Positions 46,101 through 54,423 are shown, counted from the first letter of the stretch. The stretch is DNA of 64,000 bases from Streptomyces sp. NBC_00775 (GCF_036347135.1 NZ_CP108938.1:3906001-3970000); one strand, 5' to 3'. Notes: generated by a model from the sequence alone, not told the origin. Translations and numbers: made by a program.

Positions 46101-46470
46101 GGGTCGCCGCCTTGTTCAGCTCGGTGACGTCGAACAGCCGCTGGTCGAGCTTGCCGGTGGCTATCAGGCTCTGGGCGTCGGCCGGCACCACGAGGGTGTG
46201 GCCGTCCGCCTTGCGGACCATCACGGGTATGTGGGCGCGGCCCTTGGCGCGCTCGATGCCGACGACGCGGCCCTTCGCGTCGACGGCCACCCGGTCACCG
46301 GTGATCAGCGTGATGTGGTGCCGGGCCGTGAGCCCCGCCGCCTTGGCCGCTGAAGCGCTGCTCGCGCGCTCCGCCTTTGCCGACGCCGGGCTGGTCATTC
46401 CCGCCGCCAGAGCCACGGCTGCCGCCGTGGCGATGGTCGCCGCGCACGCCCTTTTCACTTGTCTGCGCAA
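43156..46470 (-). CDS. Large secreted S8 family serine protease (subtilisin-like)
   Basis: About 1104 residues. A Sec signal (basic RRQVKRA then a hydrophobic Ala-rich stretch ending SPASA near 31) and a pro-region precede the catalytic domain: Asp231 in AVLDTGVD, His263 in FGHGTHVAS, Asn358 in IAAGNDG, Ser441 in GTSMATPHVAG. Residues from about 500 form several beta-rich domains, probably for substrate binding or folding. The TTG start (46470) follows GGGGGAG closely; GTG at 46458 is the alternative. It is monocistronic, with a long inverted repeat upstream. An extracellular nutritional or developmental protease is likely. Confidence 0.93.
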   Translation of the reverse strand: MRRQVKRACAATIATAAAVALAAGMTSPASAKAERASSASAAKAAGLTARHHITLITGDRVAVDAKGRVVGIERAKGRAHIPVMVRKADGHTLVVPADAQSLIATGKLDQRLFDVTELNKAATRKAQKQGLKLIVGYKGAATAAKADVREAGTLRRTLKSLNADAVLTPKKDAAELWSAVTNGGSTASGIAHVWLDGVRKASLDKSVPQIGAPKAWAAGYDGKGVKIAVLDTGVDATHPDLKDQVIAAKNFSTSADATDKFGHGTHVASIAAGTGVKSGGKYKGVAPGAKILSGKVLSDDGYGDDSSILAGMEWAADQGADVVNLSLGGGDTPEIDPLEAEVNKLSEEKGILFAIAAGNDGDFGEQTIGSPGSAADALTVGAVDDNDKLASFSSRGPGLDGAIKPDVTAPGVDITAAAAPGSLIDKEVGEKPPGYLTISGTSMATPHVAGAAAILKQEHPDWTFAELKGALTGSAKGGKYTPFQQGSGRIAVDKAIKQSVIADPNSVSFGIQQWPHTDDKPATKQLTYRNLGKTDVTLTLSATATNPKGQTAPSGFFTLGAKTVKVPAGGKASVDVTVNTKLGGTTDGAYSAYVTATGGGQSVRTAAAVQREVESYDVKLKYLVRDGEQPIHLTDLYAYAGLGNGRDYFSQGTASTETIRVPKGTYILNSQLVKDLTSIDGGVDWLVQPKLTVTKNQTVTIDQRTAKSADITVPDAGAKPVSAMVSYMYDPAGIGMGIGLDSFAGLRTAHIGPAVTSGLSQSWSGTWTKGDDAEYDVFTGGKVTKLQGAHVKHYKASELATVKTNMGAAASGKTGAVSTYGYLPDDFSFGLPVEQKLPGTRTLHVSTGDKVQWSFDFEQYAGKDADGFPITEAFYTLGEPQTFKAGDSYTKTFNTGVFGPKISSLYGVYRNGKYISGYLPIFADGQSHAGSSVYTSVKTTLYRNGTKIAENDDALDGSGQFKVPDADAAYKLTTSIKRSVKVAAASTRIDASWTFHSKKVDDAKLPISTARFGASLGLDSRGPADQKVTIPVTVQGAAAGTNLKSLAVYVSYDYGQTWTKLDVKNGKITFKNPAKGKGISFHAKIADKKGNKSTISIYNAYYGK

Positions 46471-46547
46471 GTCTCCCCCTGGAGATGAGGTCCGGGCGAA
46501 TTCCCCATTCGTCCGGCCGGGGGACGTCCCGTACGCATGCGCGCACA

Positions 46548-46578
46548 CCCCCCGGAATACGCAAGTATGCCCGGGGGG
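46548..46578. promoter_or_regulatory. Long inverted repeat upstream of the subtilisin gene
   Basis: CCCCCCGGAATAC and, after GCAA, GTATGCCCGGGGGG pair except for one inserted base. It lies 78 bp upstream of the protease start, so a regulatory site or leader hairpin for it; it is also about 85 bp past the 3' end of the ABC ATPase gene and may terminate that transcript. Confidence 0.55.
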
Positions 46579-46663
46579 TGATCGGCCGCTCAATAGAGAG
46601 GCAGCAGTGAAGAGTTGACGGAGTTGTTCCGCTACGCTCCCGCGCTCCCCCTTTTGTGCTCCT

Positions 46664-47347
<684 letters not shown>

Positions 47348-47381
47348 CGTGCAACTCCTGTTTTACGGAAGGGGGCTGGGC

Positions 47382-48848
47382 TTATTCGACGCGGCGCAGG
47401 GCGTCCGCGGGCCGCAGCCGGGAGGCACGCCAGCCGCCGAAGGCACCGGCGATCAGACCGCCCGCGACAGCGAGGGCGACCGCGACGGCGATGGTGTTGA
47501 GGCTGACGGGCGCGGTGAGCGCGACGTCGAGGGCCTTGGACGCGGTCTGCCGTGCGGGACCGCCGAAGCCGCCGCCACCGCCGGGACCGCCGGCCGCGCC
47601 ACCGCCCGAACTCCCCACCTGAGCAGAGAGGGTCGGGCTGATCGAGGTGACGACATAGGCGCCCGCGAGGCCGAGCCCGATACCGAGGGCGCCGCCGACC
47701 AGACCGTTCACGATGGCCTCACCGACGACCTGGCCGGTCACCCGGCGCGACTTCCAGCCGAGCGCCTTGAGGGTGCCGAACTCGCGCACGCGGCGGGAGA
47801 CGGCCGAGGAGGTGAGCAGACCGGCCACCAGGAACGCGGCCACGAGCACCGCGATCGAGAGCCACTTGCCGACGTTCGAGGCGAGGCTGGAGGCGGTCGA
47901 CAGGGAACCGGAGACGGTGTCCGCGAGGTCCGCGGAGGTCGTCACGGTCGTACCCGAGATGTTCTTCTGGATGGTGCTCTTGACGCTGCTGATCTGCTGC
48001 GAGTCGGACGCCTTGACGTAGATCGTGGTGACCTTGTTCTTGGAGTCACTGATCGTCTGGGCCTGCTTGAGCGGGATGTAGAGGTTGGCCGCCGCGTCAC
48101 CGCTGTCCGGCGTCGCGATGCCGATGACCTTGTACTTGACGCTCTTGATAGTGACGGTACTGCCGAGCTTGAGCTTCTTCTCCTTGGCGTACGACTTGTC
48201 GGCGACGACGACCTTGGCGTTGGTCTCCGACGTCTTGAACGTACGACCGCTGGTGATCTTCGACGAGGTCAGCGGGCCGAGGGCCGGCTTGGTGACATCG
48301 GTGCCGTAGACCGAGTAGTTGTTGACGTCGAAGTTGGCGCCGCCGCCCTTGACGGTGCCCTCGGGCGAGGGCTGGGCGCCACCCTGGCGGCCCTGCTGGT
48401 CGCCGCTGCCGCTGTTCTGGTTCTGCTGGAACTGGCCCCGCGTGAACGAGCCGTTGACCTTGATGACCTGGAGGCTCAGCCCGCCGACGGAGTCCGAGAC
48501 GCCCTTCTGGGAGTTGACCTTGGTGACGGTCGAGGAGGCCAGGGTCTGGAAGCCCTGGACCATGACGCGGTCGCTGCTCTGCTCGCTGTCGTCGCCGTTG
48601 TCCTGCGCGTCGAAGTTGAAGCGCGGGCGGTCGCTGCTGCTCGCGGCGGGCGCCGCGGCCTTGGTGACCGTCATGTCGGTACCCAGCCCGTACAGCGACT
48701 GAAGCACCTTGCCCTGGGCCTTTTCCATGCCCGAGGACACGGAACTGACCACGATGACCAGGGCGATGCCCAGGGCGAGCCCGGAGGCGACGACGAGGGC
48801 CGCCTTTCTGCGGCGGCGCAGTTCGCGCCTCAGGTAGGTGAAGAACAT
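47382..48848 (-). CDS. MacB-like FtsX-domain ABC permease
   Basis: A 488-residue protein: one N-terminal helix (about 18-38), a large extracytoplasmic MacB-type domain (about 40-320) and three C-terminal helices of the FtsX domain (VREFGTLKALGWKSRRV is the coupling region). The outer domain includes a Gln/Gly/Ser-rich insertion (about 145-175), and a Gly-rich GGPGGGGGFGG loop lies between the last two helices. The start is ATG 48848 rather than the TTG at 48857. Such systems export peptides or lipoproteins, or sense envelope antibiotics. Three direct repeats with an 11-bp period lie just upstream. Confidence 0.93.
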   Translation of the reverse strand: MFFTYLRRELRRRRKAALVVASGLALGIALVIVVSSVSSGMEKAQGKVLQSLYGLGTDMTVTKAAAPAASSSDRPRFNFDAQDNGDDSEQSSDRVMVQGFQTLASSTVTKVNSQKGVSDSVGGLSLQVIKVNGSFTRGQFQQNQNSGSGDQQGRQGGAQPSPEGTVKGGGANFDVNNYSVYGTDVTKPALGPLTSSKITSGRTFKTSETNAKVVVADKSYAKEKKLKLGSTVTIKSVKYKVIGIATPDSGDAAANLYIPLKQAQTISDSKNKVTTIYVKASDSQQISSVKSTIQKNISGTTVTTSADLADTVSGSLSTASSLASNVGKWLSIAVLVAAFLVAGLLTSSAVSRRVREFGTLKALGWKSRRVTGQVVGEAIVNGLVGGALGIGLGLAGAYVVTSISPTLSAQVGSSGGGAAGGPGGGGGFGGPARQTASKALDVALTAPVSLNTIAVAVALAVAGGLIAGAFGGWRASRLRPADALRRVE

Positions 48849-48882
48849 GGGCCGCAAGCTAGGTACGGCGCGTGATGATGGG

Positions 48883-48910
48883 ATAAGGCCGAAATAAGAG
48901 AACGATGAGA
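48883..48910 (-). promoter_or_regulatory. Three hexameric direct repeats at exact 11-bp period upstream of the MacB-like operon
   Basis: ATAAGG (48883), ATAAGA (48894) and ATGAGA (48905) on the plus strand, i.e. TCTCAT, TCTTAT and CCTTAT on the coding strand, start 11 bp apart and end 35 bp before the permease ATG. This geometry is characteristic of OmpR/PhoP-class response regulator binding. No two-component genes are adjacent. Confidence 0.6.
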
Positions 48911-48987
48911 AGGCTGTGGTTTACCGGTTGATTGAACTGTGCGCAGCCTCGGAATGCTGTGCTCCGCATAGCAACCCGCACAAACGC

Positions 48988-49024
48988 GACAGCGGCGGCC
49001 CCCGTGAAGGGGACCGCCGCCGTC
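48988..49024 (-). terminator. Terminator of the L,D-transpeptidase gene
   Basis: GAC-AG-CGGCGG-C-CCCC and GGGG-A-CCGCCG-CC-GTC pair around GTGAA, 32 bp past the transpeptidase stop. Confidence 0.75.
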
Positions 49025-49055
49025 GGAAGCGGGGTGAAGCGGGGCTGATGCGGGA

Positions 49056-50309
49056 TCAGACCGCCGAACCGGCCTTCCACGCCGCCCAGTCCAGGTTCCA
49101 GCCGTTGAGGCCGTTGTCCGGGGCGATGGTCTTGTCGCCGGTGTTCTGGACGACCACGACGTCACCGATCAGCGAGTGGTTGTAGAACCACGCGGCAGGT
49201 GTGTTCGGGTCGTTGGCACCCTTGGTGTCGGACAGACCGACACAGCCGTGGCTGGTGTTCACCGAACCGAAGACGGACTTGGCGCCCCAGTAGTTGCCGT
49301 GGATGAACGTGCCGGAGCTCGAAAGACGCATGGCGTGCGGTACGTCCTTGATGTCGTACTCGCCCTTGCCGTCGTCGTTCGTGAAGCCGACCGTCGAGCC
49401 GTCCATCCGGGTCTCCTTGAACTTCTCGGAGATCACCATCTGGCCCTGGTAGGTCGTGTGCTCCGGAGCTCCCGCGGAGATCGGGATGGTCTTGATGGTC
49501 TTGCCGCCCTGGGTGACCTTCATCGTCTTGGTCTTGGCGTCGACGATGGAGACCTGGTTGCGGCCGATCTTGAAGGTGACCGTCTTCTGCTGCACGCCGT
49601 AGACCCCGCTCGCGCCCTCGACGCCGTCGAGGTTGAGCTTGAGGGTGACAGTGGAGCCGCCGGTCCAGTAGTTCTCGGGGCGGAAGTCCAGGCGGTTGGC
49701 GCTGAACCAGTGACCGACGACCTCCTGGCCGCTGCTGGAGGAGACGGTGATCCCCTTCTGCACGGCGGCCTTGTTCGTGATCGCCTTGTCGAAGTTGATC
49801 GAGACCGGCATGCCGACGCCGACGGTGGAGCCGTCCTCGGGCGTGAAGTTGCCTATGAAGCTGTTGGTCGGGGACACCGTGGTGAACGAGGTGTTCTCGT
49901 GGGCGGTGCGGCCCGCGGAGTCGCTGGCCTCGGCGGCGACCTTGTACGTGGTGGCGCGCTCGAGCTGACCGGCGGGCTTCCAGCTCTTCTTGTCGGCGGA
50001 TATCTGGCCGGCGACGGCGGTGCCGGTCGCGGTCGTCATCGTCACGGACGTGAGCGTGCCCTTGCTCACGGTGACCGCGGTGCCGTTGTTGATGGAGGCG
50101 TTGTCGGACCCGTCCTTGGGCGTGATCTTGATCTCGGCCTCGGAGGTCTTCTTGGCCGCGGCCTCGTCGACCTTGGCCTGCGACGTGCTGTCGCCGCCGT
50201 CCGAGCCACTGGCCTTGTCGTCGCCTCCGCTGCACGCAGAGAGCACCAGCACCCCGCCGAGCAGTGCGGACGCGGCCATCAGGCCCTTGCGCCGCTTACT
50301 GTCCGTCAT
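49056..50309 (-). CDS. L,D-transpeptidase lipoprotein (YkuD domain with Ig-like domains)
   Basis: A 417-residue protein. Signal peptide with lipobox LSAC (lipidated Cys26). Ser/Lys-rich linker, two Ig-like (Big_10-type) domains (about 65-265) and a YkuD catalytic domain with His337 (FIHGNYW) and the SHGC motif (His354, nucleophile Cys356). It forms 3-3 crosslinks in peptidoglycan at the outer face of the membrane, like mycobacterial LdtMt2. The start is the ATG of MTDSKRRK with GGAGAAG 9 bp upstream. A hairpin follows the stop. Confidence 0.95.
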   Translation of the reverse strand: MTDSKRRKGLMAASALLGGVLVLSACSGGDDKASGSDGGDSTSQAKVDEAAAKKTSEAEIKITPKDGSDNASINNGTAVTVSKGTLTSVTMTTATGTAVAGQISADKKSWKPAGQLERATTYKVAAEASDSAGRTAHENTSFTTVSPTNSFIGNFTPEDGSTVGVGMPVSINFDKAITNKAAVQKGITVSSSSGQEVVGHWFSANRLDFRPENYWTGGSTVTLKLNLDGVEGASGVYGVQQKTVTFKIGRNQVSIVDAKTKTMKVTQGGKTIKTIPISAGAPEHTTYQGQMVISEKFKETRMDGSTVGFTNDDGKGEYDIKDVPHAMRLSSSGTFIHGNYWGAKSVFGSVNTSHGCVGLSDTKGANDPNTPAAWFYNHSLIGDVVVVQNTGDKTIAPDNGLNGWNLDWAAWKAGSAV

Positions 50310-50484
50310 CACACGCTTCTCCATCGTCGCCGAATCACCAAAAGACACGAGAGCCCCGTAAGAACAATCAACGCTACGACCGTTTCGTCCCGTTCCACAT
50401 CCCTTGGATGTGTGGGGCACACCACGTCCAGACAGGTGGACCGAGCGGTGCGGAGGTGGTCAGTGCGTCTCCTGAGACGACGAA

Positions 50485-50512
50485 ACCCCGGACGGCGGTT
50501 GCCGCCCGGGGT
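50485..50512 (-). terminator. Hairpin terminator after the acidic-tail protein gene
   Basis: ACCCCGG-A-CGGC and GCCG-C-CCGGGGT pair around GGTT; it lies 20 bp past the stop of the minus-strand gene at 50533. Confidence 0.75.
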
Positions 50513-50532
50513 CACAATTCCCCCAAGCCGCG

Positions 50533-50877
50533 TCAGCCGAGTGCGTCTTCCTCGTCGTCCTCGTCAGCATCATCCTCGTCGAGATCCCAATCCGGCGAAT
50601 CGGGGTCGTAGTCAATGGGCTCGCTGCTCCAGGAGGCCTGCGCGAGCTCGATCCCCGGCACCTCGCTGACCAGGTCGAACGGATCGATGAGATAGGCGAG
50701 GGCCTCGGCAGTGTCTTCCGTCACTGCGTTCTCGGCGTGCGTCCGTTCGTCGACGGGCATGTCCGTGTCGTCGGCGATCCGGCGCAGTGCGGCCTTGGTG
50801 ACGGCGGCGGCGTCGTCGACTTCCAGCACCAGTTCGACACGAAGCCGTACAAACTGTGATGTCTCAGGAGTACTCAT
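50533..50877 (-). CDS. Small protein with highly acidic C-terminal tail
   Basis: A 114-residue protein. The N-terminal 85 residues form an alpha/beta unit (FVRLRVELVLEVDDAAAVTKAALRRI), and the last 25 are nearly all Asp/Glu (DLDEDDADEDDEE). No family or function was recognised; conserved next to sortase substrates in some streptomycetes, by recollection only. The start is the ATG of MSTPETSQF; a longer frame runs across the divergent promoter. A hairpin lies beyond the stop. The acidic tail could mimic nucleic acid or bind a basic partner. Confidence 0.78.
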   Translation of the reverse strand: MSTPETSQFVRLRVELVLEVDDAAAVTKAALRRIADDTDMPVDERTHAENAVTEDTAEALAYLIDPFDLVSEVPGIELAQASWSSEPIDYDPDSPDWDLDEDDADEDDEEDALG

Positions 50878-50987
50878 GGGACGGAGCGTACGACCCACAG
50901 GTTGCGCGACTTTCCCACGACCCGCGCCTTTCATTAGCATCGCCCCACACGGCCAATTCGCCAGCGCCACAAGGGGATCGATATTTC

Positions 50988-51332
50988 GTGTCCGCCGCAC
51001 GTCGATCGTTGTTGACCGCCACCGCAGCGGGGACCCTCCTGGGGGCCCTGTGGTTCGTCCCGAACGCCAACGCGACCCAGGACGAACCCAGCCCGAGCGT
51101 CTCGGCGTCGGCTTCAGCGACTACCGCGAATACCTCGACTTCCGCGACGACCACCAACGCGGTGCAGGCGTCAACGGAGTCGAGCACGGAGTCGGGTGGC
51201 GATGACACTCAGCTCGCTGACACCGGAAGCGTCGACACGACGCCGTACGTCGTCGGCGGCACCCTCTTCCTCGGCCTGGGCGCCGGGTTCGTGACCTATT
51301 CGGTGCGCCGGGAGCGCACGATGGCCTACTGA
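50988..51332 (+). CDS. Sortase-anchored small surface protein (LADTG)
   Basis: A 114-residue protein: a Sec signal with basic SAARRS and hydrophobic stretch cleaved around ANA (about 27), a Ser/Thr-rich stalk (about 30-75), the sorting signal LADTG (about 77-81), a hydrophobic helix and a final RRER anchor. LAxTG is the class E sortase motif of high-GC actinobacteria. The mature peptide is only about 50 residues of stalk, so it may be a spacer or an anchor for other molecules. GTG start with AAGGGGATCG upstream. No sortase gene is in the window. Confidence 0.85.
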   Translation: MSAARRSLLTATAAGTLLGALWFVPNANATQDEPSPSVSASASATTANTSTSATTTNAVQASTESSTESGGDDTQLADTGSVDTTPYVVGGTLFLGLGAGFVTYSVRRERTMAY

Positions 51333-51377
51333 GGTCGGTACGTCCGACCCGGAATACCCAGAATCCACGGGGAACCC

Positions 51378-52127
51378 ATGCGTGACCTGACCGAGCTGAC
51401 CGACGTCGAGGAACCTGCCTGGCCGCTGCTGTCCGAGGCACTCGCCTCCAGCGGGGTGTCCATGGAGGTGCTGCCCGGCGACCGGGCCCAGGGCCGCTCG
51501 ACCCTGCTCCAGTTGCAGATCACCGCGCGCTCCTGGCTGGGCGGCATGGTGCTCAACTGCGGTGGGGTGGTGCTGGACAGCGGGTGGCTGCGGATTTACG
51601 GCAGCCCGGGCGCCGGTGTGCCGACGGGGCTGCCGGGCGGGGCGACGGGCCTGCCGAGCCTCGCCGAGGTCAACGGGTTCCCCGACCGGTTCGATCCGGC
51701 CTGGCGGCCCTTCAACGGGCTTGTGGTCGGGCATGACGTGCTCGGCGGGGTCTTCGTGCTGAACGGGCCCGCCCCCGAGGCGGCGGGCCGTCCCGGACGT
51801 CCTGGCGAGATGGTGTACTTCGCGCCGGACTCGCTGCGGTGGGATGCCCTTGAGGTGGGCCATGGGGCCTGGCTCAACTGGCTTCTCACCGAGGGTACGG
51901 AGGCGTTCTACGACACCCTGCGGTGGCCCGGGTGGCGGGCCGAGTCCGGTGCGCTGACGGGGACGCAGGGGTTGTCGGTCGTGCCGTTCCTGTGGTCCGC
52001 GGAGGCTCGGCGGGACCTTCACTCGACGAGCCGGCGGGCGGTGCCGCTTGCGGAACTCCTGAGTCTGCACCGGGATTTCGCGTGGAAGCTCGACTCGGTG
52101 GATCCGGGGTTCTTCGGCAACGTGTGA
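51378..52127 (+). CDS. DUF2625 family protein
   Basis: A 249-residue protein with the family pattern: LPGDRAQGRSTLLQLQITARSWLGGMVLNCGGVVLDSGWLRIYG near the N-terminus and GEMVYFAPDSLRWD, then YDTLRWPGW. DUF2625 is widely distributed and of unknown function; it is related to SMI1/KNR4-like proteins that can act as toxin immunity factors, which is speculative here. The gene starts 45 bp after the surface protein and runs to the tandem repeat at 52156. Confidence 0.87.
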   Translation: MRDLTELTDVEEPAWPLLSEALASSGVSMEVLPGDRAQGRSTLLQLQITARSWLGGMVLNCGGVVLDSGWLRIYGSPGAGVPTGLPGGATGLPSLAEVNGFPDRFDPAWRPFNGLVVGHDVLGGVFVLNGPAPEAAGRPGRPGEMVYFAPDSLRWDALEVGHGAWLNWLLTEGTEAFYDTLRWPGWRAESGALTGTQGLSVVPFLWSAEARRDLHSTSRRAVPLAELLSLHRDFAWKLDSVDPGFFGNV

Positions 52128-52155
52128 CGGGGCGCGGCGCTAGCGGGTCGTGGGG

Positions 52156-52337
52156 AAGCTGCGGGTCCGTCGTGGCTGGTCGCGCCCGCGCGGCGGAGCC
52201 GCACATGTCACAGCCCCGCGCCCCTGTCGGGGCGCCACCGGTCCCTTGAAAAGCTGCGGGTCCGTCGTGGTTGATCGCGCCCGCGCGGCGGAGCCGCACA
52301 TGCCACAGCCCCGCGCCCCTTTCGGGACGCGGGGCTG
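52156..52337. repeat. Tandem duplication of a 95-bp unit downstream of the DUF2625 gene
   Basis: Copies start at 52156 and 52251 with AAGCTGCGGGTCCGTCGTGG, share GCGCCCGCGCGGCGGAGCC, and end in CAGCCCCGCGCCCCT followed by a short GC stem (TCGGGGCG or TCGGGACGCGGGGCTG). Similar units occur widely in streptomycetes, by recollection. It sits between convergent genes and probably acts as a terminator. Confidence 0.85.
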
Positions 52338-52351
52338 CTGGCTGGATCTGG

Positions 52352-53998
52352 CTAGGCTGCCCTGCGCCTGCGGCTCGCTGCGCCGGTGTCGCTGCGGCGG
52401 GCGTTGGTGCCGCCGGTGGTGCTGGAGCGGCGGGCGGCGGTGCCGCCGTTCGTCGTGGCGGCCGGGTTCGCGCCGCGACGGGACCGCTGCTGACGGCCCT
52501 GGGACTCCGTGCCGCCGCCCGTGCCCGCACCCGCGACCGACGGGCGCCTGGCGCCGCCGCCGGTCGCGCGGCGGGGCTTGCTGGTGCGCTTCGGCTGTTC
52601 GGCGGGCTGGGGGACCTCGATGACGACCGGGACGCCGGAGGGCTCGCGGGCGCCGGTGATGCGGGTGAGCTCCTCGTCGCTGGACTTGACGCGGGCGGTG
52701 CGCGGGGTGATGCCGGCGTCCGCCATGAGGCGGGTCATCTCCCGCTTCTGCTCGGGCAGTACGAGGGTGACGACACTGCCGGACTCACCGGCGCGGGCGG
52801 TACGGCCGCCGCGGTGCAGGTAGTCCTTGTGGTCGGTCGGCGGGTCGACGTTGACCACGAGGTCGAGGTCGTCGATGTGGATGCCGCGGGCCGCCACGTT
52901 GGTGGCCACCAGCGCGGTGACCTGACCGGTCTTGAACTGGTCGAGGGTGCGGTTGCGCTGCGGCTGGCTGCGCCCGCCGTGCAGCGCGGACGCCCGTACG
53001 CCGTTGGCGAGGAGCCGCTTGGTGAAGCGGTCGGCGCCGCGCTTGGTGTCGACGAAGAGGATGACGCGGCCGTCGCGGGCCGCGATCCGCAGGGCGACGG
53101 CCTTCTTGTCGGTCTCGTCGGCGACATGCAGCACGTGGTGCTCCATGGTGGTCACCGCGCCCGCGGAGGGGTCGACCGAGTGCACCACGGGGTCCGTCAG
53201 GAACATCCGCACGAGACGGTCGATGTTCTTGTCCAGAGTCGCCGAGAACAGCAGTCGCTGACCGCCCGGTTCGACCTGCTGGAGCAGCGCCACGACCTGC
53301 GGCATGAAGCCCATGTCGGCCATCTGGTCGGCCTCGTCGAGCACCGTGATCGCGACCTGGTCGAGGCGGCAGTCGCCCCGCTCGATGAGGTCCTTGAGCC
53401 GCCCGGGGGTGGCCACCAGCACCTCGGCGCCGCGGCGCAGCGTGCCGGACTGCCGGCTGATCGACATACCGCCGACGGCCGTGGCCACGCGCAGGTTCAC
53501 GGCGGTCGCGTACGGCGTCAGCGCGTCGTTGACCTGCTGCGCGAGCTCACGCGTGGGGACCAGGACGAGGGCGAGCGGCGCCTTGGAGTCGGCGCGGCGG
53601 CCCGCGGTGCGCGCCAGCAGGGCGAGCCCGAAGGCGAGCGTCTTGCCGGAGCCGGTGCGGCCCCGGCCGAGAACGTCGCGTCCGGCAAGGGAGTTGGGCA
53701 GGGTCGCGCCCTGGATCGGGAAGGGCTCGGTGACACCCTGGGCGGCGAGGGTCTTCGTCAGCGCGGCGGGCATGTCCAGCGCGTCGAAGGACTCGACGGC
53801 GGGCAGCGCGGGCGTGATGGTCTCGGGCAGCGAGAACTCCTGCGGCGGCGCGACCTTGCGGGCACCGCCCTTGCCGGCGCCCCGGCCGGTGTTCCGGCCC
53901 GCGCTCCTCGCGGAGCCGCCGGTCTTCGCGGAGCCGCCGGTCTGGGCGCCGCGCGCGTTTGCCGGCCGCTTACGGACGGGACGTTCGGATCGAGTCAT
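52352..53998 (-). CDS. DEAD-box RNA helicase
   Basis: A 548-residue protein. A basic Gly/Ala-rich N-terminus (1-50) precedes the Q motif FPIQ, P-loop RTGSGKT (114-120), PTRELAQQV, TPGR, DEAD in VLDEADQM, SAT, and domain 2 motifs ATNVAARGIHI and HRGGRTARAG. The C-terminal 100 residues are Arg/Gly/Thr-rich, a nonspecific RNA-binding tail. It unwinds RNA, plausibly at low temperature, since the cold-shock protein gene lies 137 bp upstream on the same strand. A hairpin between them separates transcription. Confidence 0.95.
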   Translation of the reverse strand: MTRSERPVRKRPANARGAQTGGSAKTGGSARSAGRNTGRGAGKGGARKVAPPQEFSLPETITPALPAVESFDALDMPAALTKTLAAQGVTEPFPIQGATLPNSLAGRDVLGRGRTGSGKTLAFGLALLARTAGRRADSKAPLALVLVPTRELAQQVNDALTPYATAVNLRVATAVGGMSISRQSGTLRRGAEVLVATPGRLKDLIERGDCRLDQVAITVLDEADQMADMGFMPQVVALLQQVEPGGQRLLFSATLDKNIDRLVRMFLTDPVVHSVDPSAGAVTTMEHHVLHVADETDKKAVALRIAARDGRVILFVDTKRGADRFTKRLLANGVRASALHGGRSQPQRNRTLDQFKTGQVTALVATNVAARGIHIDDLDLVVNVDPPTDHKDYLHRGGRTARAGESGSVVTLVLPEQKREMTRLMADAGITPRTARVKSSDEELTRITGAREPSGVPVVIEVPQPAEQPKRTSKPRRATGGGARRPSVAGAGTGGGTESQGRQQRSRRGANPAATTNGGTAARRSSTTGGTNARRSDTGAASRRRRAA

Positions 53999-54075
53999 GC
54001 TGGATCTGGATTTCCTTCCTGGGCCCCACGGACTGCACGCACAGCGCTCACCACATTCATGAGCAGTCACAGCAC

Positions 54076-54114
54076 GAGCCGGGGCCCGCACCCGAAGGTG
54101 CGGGGCCCCGGCTC
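54076..54114 (-). terminator. Terminator after the cold-shock protein gene
   Basis: GAGCCGGGGCCCGCACC and its complement (one bulge) flank CGAA; located 22 bp beyond the cold-shock stop and before the helicase gene. Confidence 0.8.
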
Positions 54115-54135
54115 TGGAAAAGCGCGTCCCCGAAA

Positions 54136-54339
54136 TCAGGCGGGGATGATGTTCTCCGCCTGCAGGCCCTTCTGGCCCTGGGCGACGTCGAACGAGACCT
54201 TCTGGCCCTCCAGCAGCTCACGGAAGCCGGAGCTGGCGATGTTGGAGTAGTGGGCGAAGACGTCGGGGCCGCCGCCGTCCTGCTCGATGAAGCCGAAGCC
54301 CTTTTCCGAGTTGAACCACTTCACGGTGCCGGTAGCCAT
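54136..54339 (-). CDS. Cold-shock protein (CspA family)
   Basis: A 67-residue OB-fold protein: [20 protein letters not shown] holds RNP1 (KGFGFI) and DVFAHYSNI holds RNP2. It is a single cold-shock domain of standard size that binds single-stranded RNA/DNA and melts RNA structure. The start is the ATG preceded by GGAGAAAAAC. A promoter lies about 85 bp upstream, giving a structured leader with a hairpin (54394-54421), as usual for cold-shock mRNA. The DEAD-box helicase gene follows. Confidence 0.96.
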   Translation of the reverse strand: MATGTVKWFNSEKGFGFIEQDGGGPDVFAHYSNIASSGFRELLEGQKVSFDVAQGQKGLQAENIIPA

Positions 54340-54423
54340 GTTTTTCTCCTGAACAGGTAGGGCCCCATCCGGAGATAGCCGGTAAAACAAAACGCGCCTG
54401 CGGAGGATTCCGATCAGGCGCAC

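Noticed and set aside
42145..46353. 1402-codon open frame on the plus strand
   Set aside because: It is antisense to the subtilisin gene, whose catalytic triad is intact. The translation is Val/Gly/Arg/Asp-rich with no domain and starts inside the dispersed repeat: a GC-bias shadow.
48916..49185. 89-codon plus-strand frame
   Set aside because: Spans the transpeptidase terminator and is antisense to the transpeptidase C-terminus.
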